The notes below the pieces were generated by a model. The model was not told where the DNA came from. It did no database searches and was given only the letters and a program-made list of their open reading frames with translations. 52,064 bases of DNA from an uncultured Anaeroplasma sp. Lineage in GTDB: Bacteria > Bacillota_I > Bacilli_A > Acholeplasmatales > Anaeroplasmataceae. Numbering within the stretch: the first letter of the stretch is position 1; every line of letters begins with the position of its first letter. Location: positions 1 through 52,064 of the forward strand of contig CANQDJ010000008.1 of the NCBI GenBank assembly GCA_947592005.1, given 5' to 3'. The position numbers and the translations under genes were made by a program. Positions 1 through 7,914 of the stretch are shown one piece after another.

Positions 1-53
1 AGTGAGGCTCTAAATTCTTTCTTTTACCCCACAATTTGGTAAAGCTCATTTAA

Positions 54-161
54 AACCCCACAAAAAATTATATTACTCATAATTCTTCTAGTCCAGTTCC
101 TTCTCCACAACCGAGTGAGGAGGCAGGCTCTCCAGGTTTAAGTTCACCTGAAGATGAATAA
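54..161 (+). pseudogene. Pro/Ser-rich C-terminal coding tail, gene unrecognised
   Basis: An open frame ends in TAA at 159-161 and reads as a proline-, serine- and glutamate-rich tail (SSSPVPSPQPSEEAG, then SSPEDE). An in-frame TAA lies at 51-53 and no start codon with a ribosome site is visible, so this is either the end of a frameshifted gene or chance coding. A strong terminator follows directly, which suggests that a + strand transcript really ends here. I do not recognise the family and the upstream part is outside or broken. Confidence 0.25.
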
Positions 162-171
162 TTTAAAAAAG

Positions 172-198
172 GAATTCCCGAAATTTCGGGAATTTTTT
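172..198 (+). terminator. Rho-independent terminator
   Basis: The 22-bp perfect palindrome AATTCCCGAAATTTCGGGAATT is followed by a T run. It ends whatever + strand unit enters from the left of the window and insulates fprA. Confidence 0.85.
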
Positions 199-269
199 AT
201 TGGTAAAAATAAGAAATTATAATTGCTTTCATAAATCATTTTAATTATAATTATGTAGGAGGTCTTTTT

Positions 270-1409
270 ATGGATATGAAGAAAGATATTTATTATATCG
301 GAGTAAATGATTTAAAGATTGATTTATTTGAAGGGCAGTATAGAGTCCCTAACGGAATGATGTATAATTCTTATTTATTATGGGATACATATAAGGTTAT
401 ATTCGATACGGTGGATTTGAATTTTGCGGAAGAATGGTTAAATAATATAAAACAAATTCTTATGGATGAGAACCCCGATTATTTGATTATTCAACATATG
501 GAACCGGATCATTCTGGTAGTATTAAGAAATTCATGGAAGTATATCCGAATACTACTTTGGTTGGAAATGTGAAAACTTTTACTATGATTCAACAATTTT
601 TTTCTGATTTACGGATAAATAAAAAAATAGAAGTGAAAGATGGAGAAGTTTTGGAAGTAGGAAAACATAGTTTACGATTTATTTTCGCTCCTATGGTGCA
701 TTGGCCGGAAGTTATGGTTACCTATGACAGTACAGATCATTGTTTGTTTTCTGCCGATGCGTTTGGTCGTTTCGGAACGGAATTGGAAACGGATTGGGTA
801 GAGGAAGCCAGAAGATATTATTTTGGTATTGTCGGAAAATATGGTAGTTCCGTAAAGGCTTTATTTGCTAAAATTGCAGATAAGAAGATAGATTGTATTT
901 ATCCGTTGCATGGACCGATTTTAGAAAAGGATCGTTTGACAGAGGCTTTAATGTATTATAAGAAATGGTCGAATTACGAAGCGGAAGAAGACGGAGTATG
1001 TATTGCTTATTGTTCGATTTATGGGAATACAAAAAAAGCGGTGGATTTCCTTATTAAGAATTTAAAAGGAAAGTATGTTGTTTTTGATTTGGCTCGTTGT
1101 GATTTACCACAGGTAATTGGATATGCGTTTAAATATTCCAAACTTGTTTTGGCTACTCCTACATATAATGGAGAAGTATTTCCACCAATGGAGGCTTTTT
1201 TACATGGATTGATTGAAAGAAATTATCAAAATCGAACGGTTGGAATGATGGAAAACGGCAGTTGGGCACCAATGGCTATAAAGTATATGACAAAGTATTT
1301 GGAGAAGGCGAAAAATATTCATCTTTTGGAACAAAGTGTAACGATTCGTTCCGGATTGAATTTACAGAATGAAGAAGAAATCAAAGCGTTGGCAGATGCT
1401 TTAAAATAA
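270..1409 (+). CDS. fprA: A-type flavoprotein, FprA family (flavodiiron protein)
   Basis: Cytoplasmic flavodiiron oxidoreductase that reduces O2 (or NO) to water (or N2O) with electrons from rubredoxin-type donors, an oxygen-defence enzyme of anaerobes. The N-terminal metallo-beta-lactamase-like domain (about 1-240) carries the di-iron ligands H76-x-E78-x-D80-H81 (HMEPDHSG), H144, D163 and H214. The C-terminal flavodoxin domain starts near 246 with the FMN loop SIYGNTKKA. The 379-residue length is normal for the two-domain form and no fused rubredoxin is present. The start is ATG 270, seven bases after TAGGAGG. The gene appears monocistronic or heads a short unit with the two small proteins downstream. 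O2 versus NO preference cannot be read from the sequence. Confidence 0.93.
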   Translation: MDMKKDIYYIGVNDLKIDLFEGQYRVPNGMMYNSYLLWDTYKVIFDTVDLNFAEEWLNNIKQILMDENPDYLIIQHMEPDHSGSIKKFMEVYPNTTLVGNVKTFTMIQQFFSDLRINKKIEVKDGEVLEVGKHSLRFIFAPMVHWPEVMVTYDSTDHCLFSADAFGRFGTELETDWVEEARRYYFGIVGKYGSSVKALFAKIADKKIDCIYPLHGPILEKDRLTEALMYYKKWSNYEAEEDGVCIAYCSIYGNTKKAVDFLIKNLKGKYVVFDLARCDLPQVIGYAFKYSKLVLATPTYNGEVFPPMEAFLHGLIERNYQNRTVGMMENGSWAPMAIKYMTKYLEKAKNIHLLEQSVTIRSGLNLQNEEEIKALADALK

Positions 1410-1430
1410 GGAAATATTTTCTATTTTAAA

Positions 1431-1461
1431 CCTCATTATTATTCAAATAATAGGAATGAGG
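1431..1461 (+). promoter_or_regulatory. Hairpin covering the ribosome site of the next small gene
   Basis: CCTCATT (1431-1437) pairs with AATGAGG (1455-1461), and ATTATT (1438-1443) pairs with AATAAT (1446-1451), leaving AGG bulged. The 3' arm overlaps the Shine-Dalgarno GAGGTGAT of the 1469 gene. It has no T run, so it is more likely a translational or RNA-stability element than a terminator. Confidence 0.5.
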
Positions 1462-1468
1462 TGATAAA

Positions 1469-1657
1469 GTGAATAAAAAAGAATTTCTAAAAGAAATAGA
1501 ATCGCATCAAAAAGAAAAGGAAAGAACGGAAGAACTTCGAAGATTAAACGATATTCGCAATAAAGTAATCGTAGGTTCTTTTCCTTATCGTTATGAATAT
1601 GCGGAAGAATTCTTTTTGGTAGAACCTCATGATAATGATATGTATATCGAAAATTAG
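1469..1657 (+). CDS. Small charged protein of unknown function
   Basis: A 62-residue acidic/basic protein starting with GTG just after GAGGTGAT. Residues 1-32 are a highly charged stretch (KEFLKEIESHQKEKERTEELRR) likely to form a helix. The C-terminal half is aromatic and acidic (YRYEYAEEFF, ending DNDMYIEN). There is no signal peptide, membrane segment or recognised motif. It sits between fprA and a cysteine-rich small protein on the same strand, 59 bp after fprA, and its ribosome site lies in a hairpin. I do not recognise the family; the coding call rests on the ribosome site and an open frame that fills the gap. Confidence 0.6.
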   Translation: MNKKEFLKEIESHQKEKERTEELRRLNDIRNKVIVGSFPYRYEYAEEFFLVEPHDNDMYIEN

Positions 1658-1688
1658 ATACTTATTATTTTAAAACGGAGGTGAAACG

Positions 1689-1871
1689 ATGAAAGATAAG
1701 GTAGTATGTCGTCCTTGTAAGGAACAAAATAATTGGGAAATTCAAGATCCGAATGGTGTTGTTTTGACAAAGCATTATGATACGAAAGATGCTTGCGTAT
1801 GTGCAGGTAAACGTTTAGCCGAAGAATGTGGTTGTGAACTTTGTGTAGAGGATTCTTGTTGTGAAGAATAG
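1689..1871 (+). CDS. Cysteine-rich DUF2188-like small protein
   Basis: A 60-residue protein. Its core, NWEIQDPNGV followed by YDTKDACVCAGKRLAEECGCEL, resembles the DUF2188 pattern (tryptophan strand, then a T-K-x-A helix). Unusually it carries nine cysteines (C7, C10, C36, C38, C47, C49, C52, C57, C58), mostly spaced as CxC, CxxC or CC, which suggests metal or Fe-S binding or redox buffering. The ribosome site GGAGGTGA lies five bases before ATG 1689. It ends in a strong terminator, so fprA, the 62-residue protein and this gene may share a transcript. The DUF2188 assignment is by pattern recognition only. Confidence 0.65.
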   Translation: MKDKVVCRPCKEQNNWEIQDPNGVVLTKHYDTKDACVCAGKRLAEECGCELCVEDSCCEE

Positions 1872-1878
1872 AGAAGGA

Positions 1879-1910
1879 AAATAAAGTAGCAAATTTGCTA
1901 CTTTATTTTT
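1879..1910 (+). terminator. Rho-independent terminator
   Basis: The long palindrome around AAAGTAGCAAATTTGCTACTTT is followed by TTTTT; it lies eight bases after the cysteine-rich small gene. Confidence 0.9.
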
Positions 1911-1991
1911 ATATGGTAAAACATTGAAAAAAAAGAGATAATATTTTATAATTATTATACTTTAAAATAAAAAAAGAAAGGAATGAATTAT

Positions 1992-4880
1992 ATGAATAAT
2001 TATACAAAAGTAAAAGAAAAATATATTGAAGAAATTCAATCCAATGTAGTAATATATCGGCACAATAAAACAAAAGCCAGAATTTGCACGATTTGTAATG
2101 ACGATACAAATAAAGTGTTTTCCATTGCTTTTCGAACTCCGCCTATGGATAACACGGGATTAACGCATATTCTTGAACATTCGGTATTATGTGGTTCGGC
2201 AAAATATCCTGTGAAAGATCCGTTTGTGGAATTATTGAAAAGTTCGTTAAATACGTTTTTGAATGCTTTTACCTTTCCGGATAAAACGATGTATCCTTGT
2301 GCGAGTCAAAATGATAAAGATTTTAATAATCTAATGAGTGTATATATGGACGCAGTATTTTATCCTCGGATTTATCAACATGAAGAAATATTTATGCAGG
2401 AAGGTTGGCATTATCAATATAAAAATGAATCCGATCCGATTACATATAACGGTGTGGTTTATAACGAAATGAAAGGAGCGTTTTCCGATCCTGAACAAGT
2501 TTTATTCCGGAATATTATGCATTCTTTATATCCGGATACTTCGTATGGATTTGAAAGTGGTGGAGATCCGAAATATATTCCGACGTTAAGTTATGAACAA
2601 TTCAAAGAATTTCATCAGAAATATTATCACCCTTCCAATTCATATATTTTCCTTTACGGAGATTGTGATATGGAACAACGATTAGATTGGTTGGATAAGG
2701 AGTATTTATCTCATTTTGATTATAATGGATTTGATACGAGAATTGTACCTCAAAAGCCGTTTGAAAAGCCTATTTATCAAACACAGTATTACGCAGTTGG
2801 TAAAGAAGAAAAATTGACGGATAAAACATTCTTGTCTTATAACATTGTTTTACCTACCACATTAGATAAAAAGTTAATGATTACGATGTCTATTTTGGTT
2901 ACGGCATTGTTTGAGAATCCGGGTGCCCCAATTAAAGAAGCGTTGATTGATGCTCAGTTGGGACAAGATGTAGAAACGATGTTCGATGATGGATTACTTC
3001 AACCGCTTTTGGCTATTGTGGTTATGAATTCCAATGAAGAAAAGGAAGAAGAATTTATTTCTTTGGTTAATGAGAAGTTACAAGAGCAAGTGAAAAACGG
3101 TTTGGATAAAGAAAATCTTTTATCTTTAATCAATTTTGCCGAGTTTAAGGCAAGAGAACGTATGTTTTCTTCTAGAATGCCTCAAGGGTTGGAAATAGAA
3201 ATGGCTTGTTTATCTTCTTGGTTGTATAGTGAAGAAGAACCTTTCCAAAAGTTAGAAGTATTGGACGTATATGAAGAGTTGAAACAAGATTTAAAAACGA
3301 ATTATTTTGAATCGGTTATTCAAAAATATTTCTTGGATAATCCACATAAATCTTTTGTTAAATTGGTTCCATCTTATACTTGCGGAGAAGAAGCCAAGAA
3401 GAGTTTGGAAGATAAATTAAATCAATATAAAGAATCTTTAAGTCAAGAACAACGGAAAATTCTTATTCAAAAGAATCATGATTTACAGGATTATCAAGCC
3501 CAACTTTCCACAAGAGAAGAGATTGATACTCTTCCGAAATTGAAATTGGAAGATATTCCGGTAGAAGTCGAGAAATTGAATTGTCAACGATTAAATCATA
3601 CCTATCCGGTGTTATTCTGTGAATATCATACCAACGATATAGGATATGTAAATTATTATTTTGATATTTCTTCTACGAATAATGAAGATCTTCAATATGC
3701 TCAATTGTATTCTGATTTATTTACTTATCTTTCTACCGAAACGATGCATTATAAGGATATACATCAATCTATTATGAAAAATACAGGTGGATTAAAAGCG
3801 GTTGTTTATGCCGGGACTTGTATGGATAAAACATCAAAAACGTATTTCCGAATTGCGTATAGTGCGATAACGGAACGGATTCAGATAGTGAATGATTTGG
3901 TAGTGGATATATTGAATCATACAAAATGGGATAAAAAGAGATTATATGAACGGTTATGTGAAATAAAGTTGAATATGGAAATGGGTATTTCCAATATCGG
4001 ACATATTCAAGCGGCAAAGAGAGCGGGTTCACATTGTAATGAAACTTTTTATCGGAGTGATTTAATTTCCGGAATCGGATATTTGGATTTTTTAACGGAT
4101 CTATTGAATCATTTTGAACAAAAGTGGGAAGGAATTGTATCCAATTTAAGTCATTTGGTGAATCGGTTGTGTACAAAGAAGAATTTTATTATCGGATTTA
4201 CCGGCGATAAGAATCAATATCAAAAAGCAGAAGGTGTTTTTGACGATTTCTATCAAGGGTTAAAGGAAAAACCGCAATATCCGATGGTTCAATTTGTTCC
4301 GAATAAAAAGAATGAAGGAATCAAAACACAATATGATGTAAATTTTGTTGCCAAAGCGGGAATGTACAGTCAAAAATTCAATGGGGCTATGCATGTGTTG
4401 AGAAATGCGTTGAGTTTGGATTATTTGTGGATGCAGGTTCGTGTTCATGGTGGGGCTTATGGTTGTAATTTAATGACTCGTCAAGATGGATTTTTGGCAT
4501 TTACCAGTTATCGGGATCCTTCGATTGAAAGGACGGAAAAGGTATATTCCGATGTTGTTTCTTATATTCGAGGATTAAATCCTTCGGAGGAAGAATTGTT
4601 AAAATTCAAAATCGGTGCGATTGGTTCTTTAGAATCAGTTATGCACGTCAGTGAAAAGGGTTTAACGGCTCAACAAAATATGTTGATGGGAATTACCGAT
4701 GAGATAAGAAAACAACAAAGAGTGGAAATTTTGAAAGCGACAAAAGAAGATTTAATCGCTTTGGCGGATTGTTTCGAAGAAGCGTTGAAAGACAGTACAC
4801 TTTGTGTAATTGGTAATGCTGATAAGGTAGAAGAGGCAAAGAATTTATTTGATTCTGTTCGGAATTTGGTAGTGGAATAA
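1992..4880 (+). CDS. M16C insulinase-family zinc metallopeptidase (PreP/Cym1-like)
   Basis: Large single-chain peptidase of about 962 residues, the size of presequence protease/falcilysin-type M16C enzymes, which degrade short unstructured peptides in a closed chamber. The inverted zinc motif H59-I-L-E62-H63 sits in GLTHILEHSVLCGS, and the third ligand glutamate is in YNEMKGAFSD. The C-terminal half carries the second, non-catalytic M16 repeat with the family's arginine/tyrosine region (WMQVRVHGGAYG). No signal peptide is present, so it is probably cytosolic. ATG 1992 is preferred over ATG 1983, because the ribosome site AAAGG ends at 1981, only one base before 1983 but ten before 1992. It is flanked by terminators and appears monocistronic. 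Confidence 0.92.
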   Translation: MNNYTKVKEKYIEEIQSNVVIYRHNKTKARICTICNDDTNKVFSIAFRTPPMDNTGLTHILEHSVLCGSAKYPVKDPFVELLKSSLNTFLNAFTFPDKTMYPCASQNDKDFNNLMSVYMDAVFYPRIYQHEEIFMQEGWHYQYKNESDPITYNGVVYNEMKGAFSDPEQVLFRNIMHSLYPDTSYGFESGGDPKYIPTLSYEQFKEFHQKYYHPSNSYIFLYGDCDMEQRLDWLDKEYLSHFDYNGFDTRIVPQKPFEKPIYQTQYYAVGKEEKLTDKTFLSYNIVLPTTLDKKLMITMSILVTALFENPGAPIKEALIDAQLGQDVETMFDDGLLQPLLAIVVMNSNEEKEEEFISLVNEKLQEQVKNGLDKENLLSLINFAEFKARERMFSSRMPQGLEIEMACLSSWLYSEEEPFQKLEVLDVYEELKQDLKTNYFESVIQKYFLDNPHKSFVKLVPSYTCGEEAKKSLEDKLNQYKESLSQEQRKILIQKNHDLQDYQAQLSTREEIDTLPKLKLEDIPVEVEKLNCQRLNHTYPVLFCEYHTNDIGYVNYYFDISSTNNEDLQYAQLYSDLFTYLSTETMHYKDIHQSIMKNTGGLKAVVYAGTCMDKTSKTYFRIAYSAITERIQIVNDLVVDILNHTKWDKKRLYERLCEIKLNMEMGISNIGHIQAAKRAGSHCNETFYRSDLISGIGYLDFLTDLLNHFEQKWEGIVSNLSHLVNRLCTKKNFIIGFTGDKNQYQKAEGVFDDFYQGLKEKPQYPMVQFVPNKKNEGIKTQYDVNFVAKAGMYSQKFNGAMHVLRNALSLDYLWMQVRVHGGAYGCNLMTRQDGFLAFTSYRDPSIERTEKVYSDVVSYIRGLNPSEEELLKFKIGAIGSLESVMHVSEKGLTAQQNMLMGITDEIRKQQRVEILKATKEDLIALADCFEEALKDSTLCVIGNADKVEEAKNLFDSVRNLVVE

Positions 4881-4881
4881 G

Positions 4882-4910
4882 AACGACGGAATTGTATCCT
4901 CGTTTTTTAT
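4882..4910 (+). terminator. Probable terminator after the M16C peptidase
   Basis: AACGA-c-GG pairs with CCTCGTT across an eight-base loop and is followed by TTTTT. Confidence 0.65.
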
Positions 4911-4929
4911 ACTAGATTATCTAATTATA

Positions 4930-4958
4930 TTGACTTTATGTAAAAAAGACTATATAAT
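4930..4958 (+). promoter_or_regulatory. Sigma-A-type promoter of the hemolysin III gene
   Basis: TTGACT (4930-4935), 17-base spacer, TATAAT (4953-4958). Initiation near 4965 would give a leader of only about 14 bases, with the ribosome site ATAGGAG at or next to the 5' end. Confidence 0.7.
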
Positions 4959-4978
4959 GTAGTATAGGAGTTTGGGAT

Positions 4979-5761
4979 ATGGAAGAGAATAAGGAGTTCT
5001 TGGAAAATGAACGGAAACAACAAAAATTGAATCGTAAGAATGAAAAAGTAGAAGAAAAAGAGAGTAAGAAACGGAAAAAGAGAGAAAAAGAACTTCGTCT
5101 ACAGCCGATTAAAGAAGAACGGAGAAAGAAAAACAGTCCACCTGAACGTGGACTGTTGGAAGAAATCGGGAATTCCGTAACGCATGGTGTCGGAGCGATT
5201 TTGGCGATAGTCGGATTGGTTTTACTTTTATTGAAATCCGCAACACCTTTACAGTATTTGGCATCTATTGTTTATGGGTTATGTATATTCATTATGATGG
5301 TAATGAGTTGTTTATATCATGCCTTTAAAAGTGGTTCTACCGTAAAACGACTTTGGCGTAGATTCGATTACTCCTCTATTTATCTTTTAATTGGTGGTAC
5401 ATTCGCCCCTATTTATTTGGTGTATTGGGGAAATACATTGGGAATTGTTTTGTTTATCATTCAATGGGTTTTGATTGTTACAGGAATTACTTTTGTTTGT
5501 ATTTTCGGGCCTGGAAGATTGCGGATACTGCATTATACGATGTATTTTGCGATTGGGTGGAGCGGATTGATGTTTATTCCGGATTTTATTAAGAATAATT
5601 TGAATTTGTTATGGATGATTCTTGCCGGTGGTGTGGTATATACGTTGGGTATGATTCCTTTTGCGAAAAGGGGAATGAAGAATGCTCATTTTATATGGCA
5701 TTTCTTTGTGCTTGCCGGAGCGATCATTCAATATATAGGAATTTTATTATTTATTTATTAA
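4979..5761 (+). CDS. Hemolysin III / PAQR-family integral membrane protein
   Basis: A 260-residue protein. The first 65 residues are an unusually long, charged lysine/glutamate tail (ENERKQQKLNRK and similar), followed by seven predicted membrane helices. Family signatures are EEIGNSVTHGVGAI, the SCLYHAFKS histidine, RFDYSSIYLLIGGTFAPIY and IWHFFVLAGA; conserved serine, histidine and aspartate residues form the proposed metal-dependent hydrolase site of the CREST/PAQR group. In bacteria the group is annotated as YqfA/HlyIII and its physiological role is unsettled. The canonical family starts close to the EEIGNSVTHG motif, so the N-terminal tail is an added cytoplasmic region. The start follows ATAGGAG. 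Confidence 0.9.
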   Translation: MEENKEFLENERKQQKLNRKNEKVEEKESKKRKKREKELRLQPIKEERRKKNSPPERGLLEEIGNSVTHGVGAILAIVGLVLLLLKSATPLQYLASIVYGLCIFIMMVMSCLYHAFKSGSTVKRLWRRFDYSSIYLLIGGTFAPIYLVYWGNTLGIVLFIIQWVLIVTGITFVCIFGPGRLRILHYTMYFAIGWSGLMFIPDFIKNNLNLLWMILAGGVVYTLGMIPFAKRGMKNAHFIWHFFVLAGAIIQYIGILLFIY

Positions 5762-5800
5762 TTTGATTTTTTAAGCATATACTATATGGGTGATTTTCGA

Positions 5801-6940
5801 ATGAAGAAAAAGAACATATATAGGATATGCTTATTTTCTATTATAGGGATAGGATTATTGATGATTTATTCCGCTTCTGCTGTATGGGCGGAATTTAAGA
5901 CAGGAAATCCGTATTATTATTTAATAAGACAGGGTTTATTTTTTATGGTCGGTTTTATTTTATATTGTATTGGAAGTAAGATTCCGTATATTTTTTGGAA
6001 AAAACACGCCAATCTTCTTTTTTTCGGTTGTTTGGGGTTGTTGATTTTGGTTTTGATTCCAGGAATCGGTATTGTAAGAGGTGGGGCTCGTTCTTGGATT
6101 GGGATTGGGGATTTTTCGATTCAACCGGCCGAATTTATGAAATTGGGATTTGTTATTTTTACGGCTAAATTTTTAGCCAATAATGAAGGAGTTATGCAGA
6201 AGAACCGATATTTTTATTTATATATGATGATTATAGGAATGATTTTTGGTTTAATTTTATTACAGCCTGATTTCGGAAGTGGCATGATATTGGTTGCTGG
6301 TGTTGTTTTGATGTTGTTTGTCGGTGGAATTCAAATTAAAAATATAGTATTGGGTATTGTCGTTGCCGGAATCGGAATTGCGGGAATGATTTGGATTGCC
6401 CCATATCGAATGGAACGGATTGAAGCATTTTTGGATCCTTGGAAAGATCCATTGGGAAGTGGATTTCAAATCATTCAATCTTTATATGCCATATCCCCTT
6501 CCGGATTATTCGGGTATGGATTATTTCAAAGTAAACAAAAGTATTTTTATCTTCCGGAACCGCAAAATGATTTTATTTTTGCGATAATATGTGAGGAGTT
6601 GGGAATTGTCGGCGGAATTATTGTTTTGTTTTTGTTTTTTGTTTTGATTGTGATTGGATATCAACTTTCCAAAGCGACAAAAGATTTGTTTGCGGGATAT
6701 ATGGTTTTCGGTTTTACGAGTTTGTTGTTGGTTCAAGTATTTATCAATATAGCGGTTGTCATAGGATTGATTCCCGTTACGGGGGTAACGTTGCCTTTTG
6801 TTTCTTACGGAGGAAGCAGTTTGGTTATTTCTATGTTTATGATGGGAATCATTGTTAATGTGTTAAATACCTGTGAGTTGGATTTAAGTTTTGAATTCGG
6901 TCAACCGAAGAGGGTTTCCTTTTTTAAGAGGAAGAGATAG
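5801..6940 (+). CDS. SEDS-family peptidoglycan glycosyltransferase (FtsW/RodA/SpoVE)
   Basis: Polytopic membrane protein of about 379 residues that polymerises lipid II into glycan strands together with a class B penicillin-binding protein. Hallmarks visible are GGARSWI with IQPAEFMKLG, the catalytic-loop region around PYRMERIEAFLDPW, QNDFIFAIICEELG, and the C-terminal VTLPFVSYGGSS. ATG 5801 is chosen over ATG 5786 because GGGTGAT at 5788-5794 lies seven bases before 5801. No partner penicillin-binding protein is in the window, so division, elongation and sporulation roles cannot be separated. It follows the hemolysin III gene by only 39 bases and may be co-transcribed with it. Confidence 0.92.
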   Translation: MKKKNIYRICLFSIIGIGLLMIYSASAVWAEFKTGNPYYYLIRQGLFFMVGFILYCIGSKIPYIFWKKHANLLFFGCLGLLILVLIPGIGIVRGGARSWIGIGDFSIQPAEFMKLGFVIFTAKFLANNEGVMQKNRYFYLYMMIIGMIFGLILLQPDFGSGMILVAGVVLMLFVGGIQIKNIVLGIVVAGIGIAGMIWIAPYRMERIEAFLDPWKDPLGSGFQIIQSLYAISPSGLFGYGLFQSKQKYFYLPEPQNDFIFAIICEELGIVGGIIVLFLFFVLIVIGYQLSKATKDLFAGYMVFGFTSLLLVQVFINIAVVIGLIPVTGVTLPFVSYGGSSLVISMFMMGIIVNVLNTCELDLSFEFGQPKRVSFFKRKR

Positions 6941-6943
6941 ATA

Positions 6944-6972
6944 TTTACAAAAGAAAGAAAAAAGATTATAAT
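6944..6972 (+). promoter_or_regulatory. Promoter of the pantothenate/CoA operon
   Basis: TTTACA (6944-6949), exact 17-base spacer, TATAAT (6967-6972). Initiation would be near 6979-6980, so the transcript begins at the hairpin that starts at 6981. Confidence 0.75.
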
Positions 6973-6980
6973 ATATACGA

Positions 6981-7042
6981 TTAGATGGTATTCACTCTGA
7001 AACCTAACTAAAGAAAACTGGATAGAAAATCCGATAATTCTT
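6981..7042 (+). ncRNA. Candidate pan-motif cis-regulatory RNA
   Basis: At the predicted 5' end of the pan operon transcript a hairpin forms from TTAG-A-T-GGT-A-TTC, loop ACTCT, GAA-ACC-TA-A-CTAA (6981-7011), with adenosines left unpaired in the stem. A second hairpin follows: AAGAA / GGAT-AGAAA-ATCC / TTCTT (7011-7042). The described pan motif consists of one or two hairpins with bulged adenosines and lies upstream of panB, panC or panD in Firmicutes. Position and shape fit. The assignment is by reasoning, not by a covariance-model search. Confidence 0.5.
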
Positions 7043-7080
7043 AAAAATGATATTTTGAATTATATTTTAAGGAGCGAAGT

Positions 7081-7914
7081 ATGAGAATTGGATTTGTAGG
7101 AGCAGGAAAGGTAGGCTGTTCACTGGCAAAGTATTTGAAAAATCACTGTTGGGAAATAGTGGGGTTTTATTCTTTGTTGAAAGAGGATAGTCTATTTGCG
7201 AAAGAATTTGTAGGTACAGAGTGTTACAATACATTGCCCGATTTGGTGCGAGATTGTGATACTCTTTTTTTAACGGTTCAAGACGATTCGATTGAGAATG
7301 TTGTTGATTCTCTTATAGAATTAAAAATCAAGGACAAAATAATAATACATACGAGTGGTGCGAAGTCGAGTGAGGTATTTAAGGATTTGAATAAGAATAA
7401 TTTTTGTTATTCGTTACATCCGATATATGCTTTTTCGAATATAGAAGATGCCCAAGAAGGATTGAAAAAAGTTTGTTTTACTTTGGAGGGAAATCCGAAG
7501 TTCTTAACGGAATTAAAAGAATCTTTTAATAAGATGGGAAATCCCGTAACTGTTATTCAAAAAGAAGATAAAGCGATGTATCATGCTTGTTGTGTAATGG
7601 TATCGAATTTTATTACGGGATTGTGTTTTATAGCGGAGGAATTGTTGAAAAAGATAGGTTTTGAAGATTTATCCTTTTTTATGCCTTTGATAGAACAAAA
7701 CGTATTCCAAATTAAAAAACATGGAGTTTTGGAATCTTTAACAGGACCTATTGTTCGAAATGATGTATCAACAATACAACAACATTTAGCGGTTTTACCG
7801 CCGGAAGAGGAAAAGATTTATCGGGAACTATCCGAAGTTTTAGTTCGAATTAGTGAAATAAAAACAGGAAAATCATATAAAGAAATGAAGGAAATATTGG
7901 AGGAAAAGAAATGA
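7081..7914 (+). CDS. panG: Rossmann-fold DUF2520 protein, probable ketopantoate reductase
   Basis: A 277-residue NAD(P)-binding protein with the dinucleotide loop GAGKVG (7-12) at the N-terminus and a C-terminal helical DUF2520 domain ([14 protein letters not shown], then [12 protein letters not shown]), resembling 6-phosphogluconate dehydrogenase-like reductases. It is the first gene of an operon with panB, panC and panD, overlaps panB by the four bases ATGA, and no classical panE lies in the window. PanG, the alternative ketopantoate reductase described in Francisella with homologues in clostridia and enterococci, belongs to this kind of protein. The symbol and reaction (ketopantoate to pantoate with NADPH) are inference from context and family. 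The ribosome site AAGGAG precedes ATG 7081. Confidence 0.75.
   Translation: MRIGFVGAGKVGCSLAKYLKNHCWEIVGFYSLLKEDSLFAKEFVGTECYNTLPDLVRDCDTLFLTVQDDSIENVVDSLIELKIKDKIIIHTSGAKSSEVFKDLNKNNFCYSLHPIYAFSNIEDAQEGLKKVCFTLEGNPKFLTELKESFNKMGNPVTVIQKEDKAMYHACCVMVSNFITGLCFIAEELLKKIGFEDLSFFMPLIEQNVFQIKKHGVLESLTGPIVRNDVSTIQQHLAVLPPEEEKIYRELSEVLVRISEIKTGKSYKEMKEILEEKK

Noticed and set aside
246-251. TATAAT with TTGCTT 17 bases upstream as fprA promoter
   Set aside because: Initiation would fall inside the ribosome site TAGGAGG. Another TATAAT at 218-223 is better placed but lacks a -35, so neither is listed.
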